DNA of 64,000 bases from Blastocladiella emersonii ATCC 22665 (lineage: Eukaryota; Blastocladiomycota; Blastocladiomycetes; Blastocladiales; Blastocladiaceae): the NCBI GenBank assembly GCA_025594325.1, contig JANHCV010000004.1:2449225-2513224 (forward strand), read 5' to 3'. Under the pieces are notes generated by a model. It saw only the letters and a list, made by a program, of their open reading frames with translations, had not been told where the DNA came from and searched no databases. Numbering within the stretch: the stretch's first letter is position 1; each line of letters starts with the position of its first letter. Positions 52,055 to 62,338 of this stretch are shown in pieces. Both the position numbers and the translations under genes were made by a program.

Positions 52055-52337
52055 CTACTCCTTGACGGTGCGGCCGGTCGACGGGGCCGAGGCGCGAACC
52101 TCCTCGATGGCCTCCTCGACCTCCTCCTCGTACGTGCCCCAGTTGCCCTTGCCGCCGCCGCTCTTCTTGGCACCGCGGTCGGCGCCGTTGCTACGCGTCG
52201 CACCGGGCGTGAGGTCAGTGGGCTGTGCGCGTCGCGAGCTCGGGCCAGATGGATGAGACGCACCGCGAGACGTGGCGGTCCTTGGTGACGGTGCCCTTGT
52301 TGATGGTGGCGTGCGTGTCGTTGGTCGGGAGCGTCAT
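52055..52337 (-). CDS. small HABP4/PAI-RBP1 (Stf2/Tma10-like) protein, 2 exons
   Basis: Exon 1 (52264-52337) encodes MTLPTNDTHATINKGTVTKD and ends at HVSR. A 73-bp intron 52191-52263 (GTGCGT, CACTGAC branch, GCGTAG) precedes exon 2, which encodes NGADRGAKKSGGGKGNWGTY and ends TGRTVKE. The spliced 69-residue product has the DRHVSRNG and GGGKGNWG signature of small fungal hyaluronan/mRNA-binding-family proteins (S. cerevisiae Stf2 and Tma10), ribosome- or stress-associated factors. A strong TATA box upstream suggests high or stress-induced expression. Confidence 0.75.
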
Positions 52338-52428
52338 GGCGATGTGTGTGCGGGTTGCTTGGTGTTGATGCGTGGTGTTGCTTGGTGTCAGCGATGAGGA
52401 GCAGGATGGGTGCGAGGGCAGCGGGCGG

Positions 52429-52436
52429 CTTTTATA
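52429..52436 (-). promoter_or_regulatory. TATA box of the HABP4/Stf2-like gene
   Basis: TATAAAAG on the minus strand, about 92 bp upstream of the ATG at 52337. Confidence 0.65.
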
Positions 52437-52657
52437 GGGGGCCTGCGCAGGCCTGCCCAGGGCGAACGGTCAGTTCATGACGCGTTCCGTGACTCAAATG
52501 GGGCTTGCTCGCGCAGCAGGCTTCCTCCAAGCCGAAACTTTGAGGCCTGAACGTCACAGTGACCTCGAACCGCCTCACCCACACGTCAGCCTGTGGTCTC
52601 GGTGAGCAAGAGAAAGGTTGGTTGTAAATATGTGCATTGAGCTCGCATCACGTCCAA

Positions 52658-53660
52658 CTACGCCTCGGCGTCAGCCTCGGCCTCGCGCGGGAGCATCGTC
52701 GCGAACGTCAGGAAGCTCGTGTGCCCGCGCGCAACGTTCCGCGGCCGCAGCATCGTCGCCGCAACCGCCACGTCAGGACTCGCCTCCGCTGCGGGGACGC
52801 CCACCTTCTTGGCCTGCGGCTTCATGGTCCGCGCCGCGTCGGCCGTGCGCAGCGTCACGTTCCGCACGTCGTTCTCGCGCAGCAGGCACTCGACCATGGT
52901 CACGTCGACGAACCCGGCCGCGCGCAACGCGTCGCATGTCCGGTCCACCTGCTCAATGCATGGCGAGAAGCAGCAGATGTAGGCCGTCGTGTCGCGGCGG
53001 AGCGCTTGTGCTGCGCTCGGCACCGCCTCCCACGGCGCGGGCAGGTCGAGGAACGCCGCATCGACGAGGTTGGTCAGCGGGAACCCGTTCTTGCACACGT
53101 CGCGGCACTCGATCGTCACGAAGCTGCTCAGACCGTGCGCCTCAAACTCCTCGCTACACGCGTGCCGACGGAGCTCAGTCAGCACCACCGATTGTAGGCC
53201 CGTGAGCCTGCTCGTGAAAACCGTACCGCGCAGCATTGGTCCGCTCGGCGTGGTACTCGAACGTGTACAGGTGGCCCGTCGGTGCCACGGATCGGATGAG
53301 CGAGTGCGAGAACGACCCGGATCCGGTGCCGGACTCGAGCACCTTGCACCCGGGCTTGAGCCGCAACCGCGCCGTGATGTACGAGATGTCGGCCTGGTAT
53401 AGGATCTGCGTGCGGTGTGGCAGCGACAGCGTCCACAGCTCGGGCGTCGGGTGCAGGATGATGATGGAGCCCTGCCCGTTGTGCCCGCCGAACCGCGTGC
53501 CCCACGGCTTGCCAATGAAGTCGTCGTGTTTGAAGGAGCCCGCGCGGTTGTTGAGCACAGTGCCGGCCTTGATCTGGACCGGGTGCACGTCGTTGTGCCC
53601 GCGGTACAGGATCGCCCAGTCGCCGTCGGCGATCGTCTCCGTGTACGTGGCGAAGGTCAT
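52658..53660 (-). CDS. TRM61: tRNA (adenine-58-N1) methyltransferase catalytic subunit, 2 exons
   Basis: Exon 1 runs from 53660 to 53227 and exon 2 from 53153 to 52658, with a 73-bp intron 53154-53226 (GTACGG...GTGTAG). The N-terminal GDWAILYRGHNDVHPVQIKA and GSFKHDDFIGKPWGTR blocks, then GSIIILHPTPELWTLSLPHR TQILY and VLESGTGSGSFSHSL (SAM-binding loop), are those of Trm61/Gcd14. CRDVCKNGF and DAAFLDLPAPWEAVP contain the substrate-binding DxP motif, and the C-terminal block is HTSFLTFATML. With Trm6 it methylates A58 in the tRNA T-loop, which stabilises initiator tRNA in the nucleus. Confidence 0.93.
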
Positions 53661-53790
53661 TGCTGCAAGTCTGTTCTCAAGTTCAATGGCTCACTAGTGG
53701 TTCATGGACTGGATGGCAGGGAAAGGGGACTTCATTGAGCGCCATGACGGCAAAAGGGAGAACGAGAAAACAGGAGAGGCGCGAACAGCG

Positions 53791-54675
53791 TCACGTGGCG
53801 TCATGCGGCTCGTTGCCACTCTCGACGCGTCGCGTTTCGGCCATCGCCGACCCGACTTCGAGCCCCTCGAGCCACTCGACCAGGTCGTGGCGGTGGAGCT
53901 GAATCGCGAGGCAACCGTCTTGCGGACTTGATGCAGCATCCGTGACGGCCGCGGTCACTACGACGTGCGAGTCATTCAGCCACAGCGAGACCGCCTCGGC
54001 GGCGCGTCCATCGGCCGTTCCTCGGAGACGCTGCCAGTCCCGCGTGTTGACGAGTGGGTTCGGGTATTCGGACAACTCGATTCGCTGCAGCGGCTCCATG
54101 GCACCGTTCAGTCCGTGACCTGTCGCCTTGACAACCGCCTCCTTGTAAGCCCAGCTTGTCGCGAACGCAGCCGCCGCATCGCTTTCACTCATGGCTGCGA
54201 GTGATCGCGACTCGGCCGGCCCAAGCAGTGGTGCATACAGCTCCAGATCGTCGCCTGCTGCATCACTGCTCGTCACGTCGACGCCAATCGAGACACCGTG
54301 TGAGCTTACGGTGGCAAACACAACCCACGAGCCGTGATGCGAGAGGTTAAAGTCCACGTCCCCGCCGTCGAGAAGCGCGGGCTTTCCTCGGCCACTGGCG
54401 GGCCTTACGATCACCGCTGCGGTGCCGCCGCCTAGATCACGCAGCGCGGTCCGCATGAGCAGAGCGCCGACGGCCGTGCGGAGCTGGTCGTCGGGGCGGC
54501 GGAGGCGGTGGATGCGCTCGCGCTCCCACGCAGCCGTGCACTCCACGACGTCGGGATCGGCGAGTGTCGTGGTCGCGCGCGGGGTCAGGTCGTCAACGAG
54601 CGCGAGCACCCTGCTCAACACACGCCCCGTGCTCACATCGCGAGGAAGTTGGATTGCATAGAGTTGCACGTTCAT
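53791..54675 (-). CDS. 4'-phosphopantetheinyl transferase (Sfp/Lys5 type)
   Basis: A 294-residue protein from ATG 54675 (MNVQLYAIQLPRDVSTG). RGKPALL, VDFNLSHHGSWVVFA, SIGVDV and SWAYKEAVVKATGHGL are the ordered Sfp-family motifs; the Asp of GVDV and the Glu of WAYKEA bind Mg2+. It transfers 4'-phosphopantetheine from CoA to carrier domains such as Lys2/alpha-aminoadipate reductase, fatty acid synthase ACP or NRPS/PKS. The length suits Lys5/AASDHPPT-type enzymes. The gene lies between TRM61 and MICU, all on the minus strand, as separate units with normal spacers. Confidence 0.92.
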   Translation of the reverse strand: MNVQLYAIQLPRDVSTGRVLSRVLALVDDLTPRATTTLADPDVVECTAAWERERIHRLRRPDDQLRTAVGALLMRTALRDLGGGTAAVIVRPASGRGKPALLDGGDVDFNLSHHGSWVVFATVSSHGVSIGVDVTSSDAAGDDLELYAPLLGPAESRSLAAMSESDAAAAFATSWAYKEAVVKATGHGLNGAMEPLQRIELSEYPNPLVNTRDWQRLRGTADGRAAEAVSLWLNDSHVVVTAAVTDAASSPQDGCLAIQLHRHDLVEWLEGLEVGSAMAETRRVESGNEPHDAT

Positions 54676-54754
54676 TGCTTCATTCGATTCGTTATACAGG
54701 TACACAAGCTCGGCGCCGCTTTCAGAGCGACGGTGCGGCGGGGCGAGCTGCGAG

Positions 54755-56561
54755 CTAGCAGCTCCCCGCCTCGCCGTCGCCGCCCGCGCGAAGGCAGTCC
54801 CACCAGGCCGCGACGCGCTCGCCAAAGGAAAGGTTCTCAAACGACCGGGACCAGTCCTCGAGGGCACCGTTGCCCATGGCGCGGGTCTGCGCCGAGATCG
54901 TGTCGGACGAGGCCGGCGGGTACAGGAGGCCCTGGGTAACGTGGGACTCGGCCATGGCGAGGAACTCGCTAAAAGAGAGCCGGCCATCGCCTACAAACGA
55001 GCAAAGGACAAGTGAGAGAGGCTTCTCGCGAGTCGGCGACAAGGTGGACGTACCGTTCAGGTCAAAGAGGCTGACGATCACGTCAAGCTGATAAGGGCTC
55101 AACTTGACTTCACACGCATGGCACGCGCGATCAAACACCTCTACAAGACGAGTGGGCGACGAGGTGAGCCTTGAGCGACGACATTAGAGGTCCGAGTGAC
55201 GTACGCTGCTCGAGCGAGCGGTCGCGCGGAACGTCCGCGTCGTTGACGTTGTACAGGATCCGCAGCGCGGCGCCGAACCGCTCCATCTGGTGCATGAGCG
55301 AGTCGAACGCGGCAAACTCCTGTAGCGAGAGGGTGGATCCGGCCGGGCCGTGTTTGGCCTCGATCTTGCGCAGCTGCTCCAGCATCACGTCGGGGTCGTT
55401 GCGCGGCCACGACAGGGCGAGGTACCACGCGAAATCGGACGCCGACATGGCGCCATCGCGCCGAGTCGCGTGGGCCGCGTACTGCACCGTACGCAGCGAG
55501 GACTGAACAGACTCGAGGAGCGCCGTGAATTCGCCGAGCGTGAAGGCCGACTGATCTGCTGATATCACGGTCCCAATCAGCGGCGCAGCCCACTCTTCCG
55601 CCGCCACATCGGATCGCGAGGCGGGAGTGCTGGAAAAGGAAATGGTCGAGAGTGCGCTGCGCATCTCGGCGAACGACAGCGTTCCGTTGTGGTTGCCGTC
55701 GAACAGGCGGAAAGCGAGCGTGTAAGCCGACATGGGCGTGGTCAGGAGCCGCTTGAGCATGTCGAACTCGCACGGGCCGAGCCGACCGTCGGTGCGGCCC
55801 GAGGCGCGCGAGGCGGCCTCAGCGAGGGAAGCGATGACGCGCACGTCCGACTCGGGAAGTCGCGAGCTCGGCAGCGCTCGGGCCAGGGCGCGCACGGCGT
55901 CATCGGCGGTAAGCGTCGCGGGGTCGTCCTCGCCAGCATAGCGGCGCGCGTACAGCGAGAAGAGCGACGCGCCGCCCCGGGTGGCGAGGTACTGAATCCG
56001 CTCCGCCGTGATACGATCCGCGTGCCCGTCATCTACGGCAGCGATTGACGACGACTCGGACCCGTTCTCGCCCCCATGAGCGACGTTATGATCGCGGCGG
56101 CGCGAGAAAGGCCAGAAGCCCTCGGCGTGCACACCGCGGGACGAGGACTGCGGCAGCGCGTCGCGGATCGATGCGGTACCCGGCGCGATGCGTTCGTCCG
56201 AGCCGCCGTCTCGCGGTGCGTACGAGGTGGAGCCCCCGCGGTGAGGCGAGAAGCGGTACCACCAGAGCTCCGACGTGACGCCAAAGAGGACCGAGATAAC
56301 GCACACGGCCGCCCAGACAGGAGAGCCGCGGCGCTTGGCGCGCGGTGCAGGCGGCGCGGGACCGGTCAGAGCTGCTCCGAGAGCGTTGCCTGGCTTCTTC
56401 ACGTCGCCGCCGTCGCCCGGCGAGTGCGGCGGTGGCGGGGGCGGCGGCGCCGTCGCAAGGGCCCGCGCGAGGCCCAACCGGGTCGCCGGTGGCGGCACCG
56501 TGCGCCGGGCAGCAGCAGAACGCAAGACGTGGAGGCGTGTGAGCCGATACATTTGCTTCAT
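54755..56561 (-). CDS. MICU-type mitochondrial calcium uptake regulator, 3 exons
   Basis: Introns 55141-55204 and 54991-55053. A basic presequence (RLTRLHVLRSAAARRT) is followed by a membrane segment VWAAVCVISVLFGVTSELWW. The first EF hand is LFDGNHNGTLSFAEM (Ca2+ ligands D, N, N, then E at position 12). The second, split by an intron, reads DLNG/DGRLSFSEFLAM after VKLSPYQLDVIVSLF. HVTQGLLYPP near the C-terminus and the spacing of about 200 residues between hands match MICU1, which senses intermembrane-space Ca2+ and gates the MCU uniporter with EMRE. A MICU in a fungal genome is a marker of early-diverging lineages. Confidence 0.85.
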
Positions 56562-57049
56562 GGACTTGCAGGGAGAGAGAGAGAAGAAGCTGATGTGGCG
56601 AACGGCGCGCCTGATGAAGGGGCGCGCGCCCCTCCGGCCTTCCTCCTCCCGTCACCACTCAATGAAACGAAACTCTCTGCAATGTATCGAGAACCATGCG
56701 CAGGCCTCTAGGCTTGCGGCACTCGGATGGGCCTGTCGCGCGCGATCGGCGCGCCGCCGCACCTGTCCTCCCTCCTCGTTTCGCGCTGGCCGCCGCCGAT
56801 CTTCCCGCATGACCATGCGCACGCGTCCGTCGCGTCTCGGATGAGCGTGTTGCTCTCCCGTGCTCCTCTCTGTAACGAGCGGCCGCCGAGATGTGCATTG
56901 CCTCGCGCCCGTTCGCGCCCGCCGCGGTCAGGCAGCCGTCGTACGTGACACTTGTCAGCTCGCACTAGCACTCGGATCGCGCGATCCTCATTCCTCGCAC
57001 CCGTTTGTGAACTTGGTAGGAGTCCAATCATACATTTTGCGTCACACCC
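56562..57049. other. spacer, no gene seen
   Basis: About 490 bp between the MICU start and the first recognisable reverse-transcriptase sequence. No coding evidence; the 5' end of the retroelement is not definable here. Confidence 0.35.
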
Positions 57050-60000
57050 CTTCACGCAGGGACAGGCGGCGGCTCTGACGCGCGTCGCTGCGCGGCCATC
57101 AGCAAGACGCGTTTGCGCCGCTCGAGCACATCGGCAACGACCTGTGGGACGGGCTCGTTGCCGCGAGAACGTCCAAGGAGCTATCCCGCGCGCGTCGCAC
57201 ACGGCGCTGCTCGCCCTGTTCACGCCGTGCCTGCGCACGCGGTCCGCGCCCGCGTCGTGGAAGACGGGCCTCATCTACCTGATCCCCAAGACGAGCGCCG
57301 GGTTCACGGGCCACGCGACCAACTCGCGCCCCATCACGCTGCTCGAGACCGCGTCCAAGGTGCTCATCAAGATCCTGCTCGAGCGCGCCGCCGAGTCGCC
57401 GCTCCTGCGGAACCTCTTCTACGTCGTGTGCGAGATCAACCGGCTCACGGTCGAGACGGGCGACGCCGACCACGACGAGGACGCGCACGGGTTCGGCATC
57501 ACGCTCGAGGCCGGGTCGGGGCTGCGCCACGTCGGGCCCAACCGCGAGTTTGCGGCGCCGCCGTTCACGTTTCGCGCGTCACACCGCCAGTTCGACACGC
57601 TCCGCGTCGCCGCCGTCGCCTACATGGACGACGCCGCCTTCTGTGCATCCGACCGAGACCACCTGCAACGCATCGTCGACGTTGTGGACGACTTCAACGG
57701 GCTCATGCGCATCAACGCGAACCCGGCCAAGGGTGCGGTCCTCCGCATGCTCTCCAAGTGGGACGGCGGCGCGCTCACGGGCGGGCCCAACGATCCGCAG
57801 AACGCACCGCTCGTCGTGCGCGGCGTCGCCGTCCCCTGGGTCGGCAAGTCGCTCCGCTACCTTGGCGTGTTCATTGACCACGCCATGCTCGGCCGCGAAG
57901 CAGCCAACACGTGCCTCGCCGAGGCGCGCAAGGGCCTCGCCCTGCTCAAGGACCGCCGCATCACGGGCAAGGCCGCCGTGTACCTGCTCAGCGCCGTCTT
58001 CTTCCCCGCCGCGGCGTACCGCTCGCTGTTCCGCGTGCCGTCGCTCGCGCAGCTCGACCGCATCGACCAGTCGGCGCGCGCGCTCGTGCGCCGCGCAAGT
58101 ACAAGCTGCCCGACACGTTCCCCACGGCCATGCTGCACGACCGCGACATCATCGGCCTGCACTCGCCCGCCGACCTGATCACGCAGCAGCACGTCACCGA
58201 CCTGTGCGTCATGCTCAACGACCTGCGCCCGCACGGCGTGCCTGCGCGCTAAGAGCTCGGCATCCTCCAGTTCCAGACGCAGTACGCGTTCTCGCCGCTC
58301 GAGTGGCCCGACCTCGCGCTCGTGCCCATGTCCAACCAGCTGCCGTGCGTGTGGTTCAACAACCTGCTGCTGCTCATGCAGAGGCGCAAGATGTCGATTG
58401 TGGACCGCTGCCGCGACTACAACCTCATCGTCGCCGGCAACTGCACGCCCACGGTCCTCGTCGCGCCCGACATGACGGTGCGCGGCAAGAGGAGCCAGGA
58501 CCGCGCCTGGACCAAGAACCTGATCCGGTGGCTGCCCCTGTACACGCTCGAGACGCTGCTCGAGTACCCGCCCGACAACGACGACGGCCTCATCGGGCGC
58601 AAGTACACGCTGCCGATGCTCCGCCGCATGGAGACCAAGGACGTGCAGCAGCTCGTCAAGAAGTTCCGCGTGTCGCTCACGGAAAAGGGCAACGCGCACA
58701 TGAACGCCGACGACCGCCGCGTCGCCCGGATCCTGCTCGACGTGGCGAACCGCAACCACGCCCGGATCACGGACATCAGTCACGGCCGGGAAATGTACCC
58801 GCCCGCGCCGCCCATGGACGACGATCCGCCCGCGCCCGCCGGCGCGCCGCCGCTCGTCTTCCGCCACACCCGCCCCCGCCGCGCCGCCGCGCCCGTCGAT
58901 CCTGTCCGCGCCGTCGGGTCTGAGATCCTCCCACCCCGGGCAACATCGTCGCCGCGTACGCGGACGGCTGGTACGACGCGGACCGCCCGGGCCCCGAGGG
59001 CGTCGCACGCGCGGGCTCCGCCGCCGTGTTCCCGCTGCCCGACGGCTACGACACGGCCACACGCTTTGCTGTCGACTGCCGCGCGGCCGCCAACGGCGTC
59101 ACGGACGACGACGTGGGCCACATCGCCGCCGCCAAGCTGCCGCCCGGCCCGTTCTCGTCGACGCCCGCCGAGATCCACGCGTTCGTCCTCGCCGTGTCGC
59201 AGGTCGCCGCCGGGACCGCGCTGCACGTCTACTCGGACTCGCAGGCCGCCATCGAGGCCGCGCACACGCAGCTCTCGCTGACGGCGACGGTGCGCCAGCG
59301 CGTCCGGTGCGCGTCGAGAGACCTGTGGTCCGCGCTCCGCCACGCGCTGCGCGACCGCAACGTCAAGGTCACCTTCTCGTGGGTCCGCGGCCACGCCGAC
59401 GATCCGACCACGCCCAACAACGCCGCCAACTGCGCCGCCAAGGCCGCGGCGAACCAGTTATCCGCCACCGATGCGTACTTTTCGAAACGCACTCGCGCCG
59501 GGTCGGACCTCCACCACGTCCCCGACTTTTTTGACCACGAGATTGGCGGCGACCCGCGCAAGTTCATGCGCGACCTCGCGCAGGCCGAGTGCCGCGACGC
59601 GGTGCTCGCCGAGAACGTAGTGTACCTCGAGCTCGCGCAGCCGCCGCCGCCCGCGCCCGAGCCTGGACCCGCCAACGCCGCTGCGGCCGCTGCTGTGTTC
59701 GCGACCCGCGTCGCGGCGATCCCTGCCTGGGCAATCGCGCGCCGCGACGCAAAGGAGGTCGGCCAGCCGATCCCGGGCGAGGACGCGCTGCTGCCGCCTC
59801 TCGACTTGCCCGCCGCCGCCGCGGCCCGCCTGTCCGCCTGCGCCATCACGCGCGGCGCGGTACACGCGTGTCGCGAGTTCTTGGGCAGCCCGGCCGCCGC
59901 CGCCGCCGCGACCGTGCTCCACCCGCTCCCGTCCCCGCGCCGCCTCGCCGCTCAGCTGTACGACGCCGCCGCGTCGCTGCTGCGCTCGCGCATGTGGGTG

Positions 60001-60140
60001 CTGTTCGTCAAGTCCCAGGCCGACGCCCGGGTCCAGACGCCGCACCGCAACGCTCGGTACCGCCGCCGCCGCACCAAACGAGTGCACCCGCTCGCGCCCG
60101 CGCGCCAGCGCCCACGCGTTGAGACCCGCGACCACCCACA
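57050..60140 (+). mobile_element. decayed non-LTR retrotransposon (RT + RNase H)
   Basis: The RT begins WKTGLIYLIPKTSAGFTGHA and NSRPITLLETASKVLIKIL. It then jumps to SPLLRNLFYVVCEINRL, so the segment with the first catalytic Asp (usual KAFD motif) is deleted. AYMDDAAFC is the YxDD box, and VGKSLRYLGVFID follows. A frameshift lies near 58098, an in-frame TAA at 58250, and another frameshift near 58930. The RNase H domain shows AYADGWYDAD, TPAEIHAFVLAV, LHVYSDSQAAIEAAH and VTFSWVRGHAD. This domain order is that of LINE-type elements. Multiple lesions make it inactive. No poly(A) tail or target duplication was found. Confidence 0.8.
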
Positions 60141-61058
60141 GGGCCAGGCCCGCGCCGACGTCGGGCTCGTTGGCGACACGTTCGCGCTCGCCGCCGCTGG
60201 GTTCACGTCGACGGTCGACGCGCTGCAGCTGTTCCGCCATTTCGCCAACGAGCGCGAGTACATTGCCCTCAACGCCGTGGCCGAGGAGCTCGCGCACGTC
60301 AAGACGGTGTGGGCGCTCCAGGGCGACGCGATCAACGACCAGCTCGCGGCGCTGTCGCGCACCATCTTCGCGCCCACAGCGGACCGCGTCGGGTGGGACT
60401 TCCCCGAGGGCGAGTCGCAGCTCGACGCGCTGCTCCGCCAGCTCGTCGTGTCGGTGGCCAGGCTCAACGGCGACAAGGAGGTGGTGGCCCAGGCCAAGGC
60501 GCGCTTCGCCCGGTTCGTCCAGGGCGACGCCACGGCCGTGCACCCGAACCTGCGCGGCGCCGTGTACGCGATCGTGCTCAAGAACGCGGCCGTCGGCTCT
60601 CGCACCGAGTTCGACGCCGTCAAGGCCATCTGGGAGAACGAGCCCTCGGCCGCGTCCCCGACACCAAGCTCATGGCCGAGCTGCTCGAGTATTCGCTCAA
60701 GGGCGGTAAGGTGCGCCCGCAGGACTTCATGTACCCGCTGCGCTCGGTCGCGGGCAACCCCAAGGGCCGCGCGCTGGCGTGAAAGTTTGTCCAGGACAAC
60801 TGGGCCCAGCTCGAGGCGCAGTTCAAGGGCTCGCTGTCGCTCCTCGCGCACTGCGTCGGCATCGCCGCCGACTGGGCCGACGCCGAGTTCGCCGACCGCG
60901 AGGTCCAGGGCTTCTTCGCCAGCAAGGACACCAACCACGTCGTCGACCGCGCCATCCAGCAGACGCTCGAGAAGATCCGCGCCCAGGCCACCTGGCTCAA
61001 CCGCGACCGCGACCGCGACGCCGTCGCCGCCTGGCTCGCCGCCAACGTCCAGAACTAG
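60140..61058 (+). pseudogene. 3' remnant of an M1-family aminopeptidase
   Basis: Beginning around LVGDTFALAAAGFTSTVDAL, the sequence is the C-terminal helical (ERAP1-C type) domain of puromycin-sensitive/Ape2-like aminopeptidases. VWALQGDAINDQLAALSRTI, ARFARFVQGDATAVHPNLRG, then in the next frame KLMAELLEYSLKGGKVRPQD, PLRSVAGNPKGRALA, FVQDNWAQLEAQFKGSLSLL and QTLEKIRAQATWLNRDRD follow. A one-base loss near 60657 shifts frame. A TGA at 60780-60782 replaces the Trp of the family's 'AW.FV..NW' motif. The catalytic HExxH half is absent; retrotransposon sequence occupies its place. Confidence 0.85.
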
Positions 61059-61274
61059 GCCGATGCCGCGCTGGATCAGATCGAGATGAGGAGGAAGAAG
61101 AGTTTTGTAACGGTGCAATGTAAGAAAACGGATTGTGTTGAACAGTCGGCTACGCAGCGACAAGAGAAGGAACAGCCCGCGCGTGGCGCGTGGCGACTGG
61201 CGCCGCGGCACCTCGCAATCCGCTCTCTCCCCGCCTCAGCGCTCCTCCATCCTCACGCCGAAGCACTTGCAGCA

Positions 61275-62069
61275 ATGGAATACAATGAACAGAAGCTACC
61301 TATTGAACTCCTCGAGTACATCTTGGTGCAGGCCGTCCAAGTCGACGACGACGCCACCAACTACCCGGCCTACTTTGCCGTTCTGACGCCGCCCAGTCCG
61401 GCGCTCTGCGCGATCGCCAAGCACCGTCTTGAGAACGAGCTCGCCTCCGTCCTCTATGTCGCCGTAACGCAACCCCACCGCGACCTGCTCAAGCTGTGGC
61501 GCTACCTCAACCTGCCCGCACACCCTGAGCTCATGAAGCAGCTGGTCAACAGCGTCTGCCGCGACGGCCACGCCGACGTCCTCGAGTGGATCGTGTGCGC
61601 GAGCGGACCCCTGTCGGGATACACGGTGCACGCCATGAACTTTGCGTCCATGAACGGCCAAACCAGCGTGCTCGAGTGGTGGAAGTCGTCGGGCAACCCG
61701 CCCATGTACTCGCAGCTCGCCTTCACGGGAGCCGCCAAGAACGGGCACGTCGCGGCACTCCAGTGGTGGCGCGACTCGGGGCTGCACGTCGGCGGGTTCA
61801 CGGACAAGATCATTGACGTGGCGTCCGAGTTTGGGCAGGTCGCGGTGCTCGAGTGGATGCTGCGCGAGTCCGGGTGGCCCGTCGAGTACTCGGTGGCGGC
61901 GGTCGACGCGGCCGCGGCGGCTGGGCGAATCGAAGCGCTGCGGTGGTGGAGCAGCTCGGGGCTCATGATCAAGGCGTCAGATAAGGGGATCAGCGAAGCG
62001 AGGAGGCGCGGGCTCGCCGCCGTCGTCGCGTGGTGGCGAGATGCGGGCCTGCCAGATCCAGACGCGTGA
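61275..62069 (+). CDS. ankyrin-like WW-repeat protein, tandem copy 1
   Basis: A 264-residue protein with an F-box-like start (QKLPIELLEYILVQAVQVDD) and five to six degenerate ankyrin-type repeats: VLEWWKSSGNPPMYSQLAFT, ALQWWRDSGLHVGGFTDKII, VLEWMLRESGWPVEYSVAAV, ALRWWSSSGLMIKASDKGIS and VVAWWRDAGLPDPDA. It is intact and closely similar to the next gene and to the gene at 5881-6612. The function is presumably protein binding. Confidence 0.8.
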   Translation: MEYNEQKLPIELLEYILVQAVQVDDDATNYPAYFAVLTPPSPALCAIAKHRLENELASVLYVAVTQPHRDLLKLWRYLNLPAHPELMKQLVNSVCRDGHADVLEWIVCASGPLSGYTVHAMNFASMNGQTSVLEWWKSSGNPPMYSQLAFTGAAKNGHVAALQWWRDSGLHVGGFTDKIIDVASEFGQVAVLEWMLRESGWPVEYSVAAVDAAAAAGRIEALRWWSSSGLMIKASDKGISEARRRGLAAVVAWWRDAGLPDPDA

Positions 62070-62338
62070 GCACCAGTCCCTGTCTGCTGCTAGCGTCGCA
62101 CGCATCAGCACGGGTCCGAATACAACTGAGGGCCAGCTGGTTTCTCTCCCTTTTATTCGAAATGTCTCCCGACCTTTCAGAGCCGAACAGCGCACCCGCT
62201 CCGACCGACCAACCGCGTTGCGCCACACTGGGCCGTCACGCAGCATCAGATGATCCGTGAAGTGCCGCTTGGTGCGTCCCTCGCTCACGGCCAACAGCCG
62301 CGCGGCTCGCTCTCCCTCCTCCTGCATCGGACACAGCC

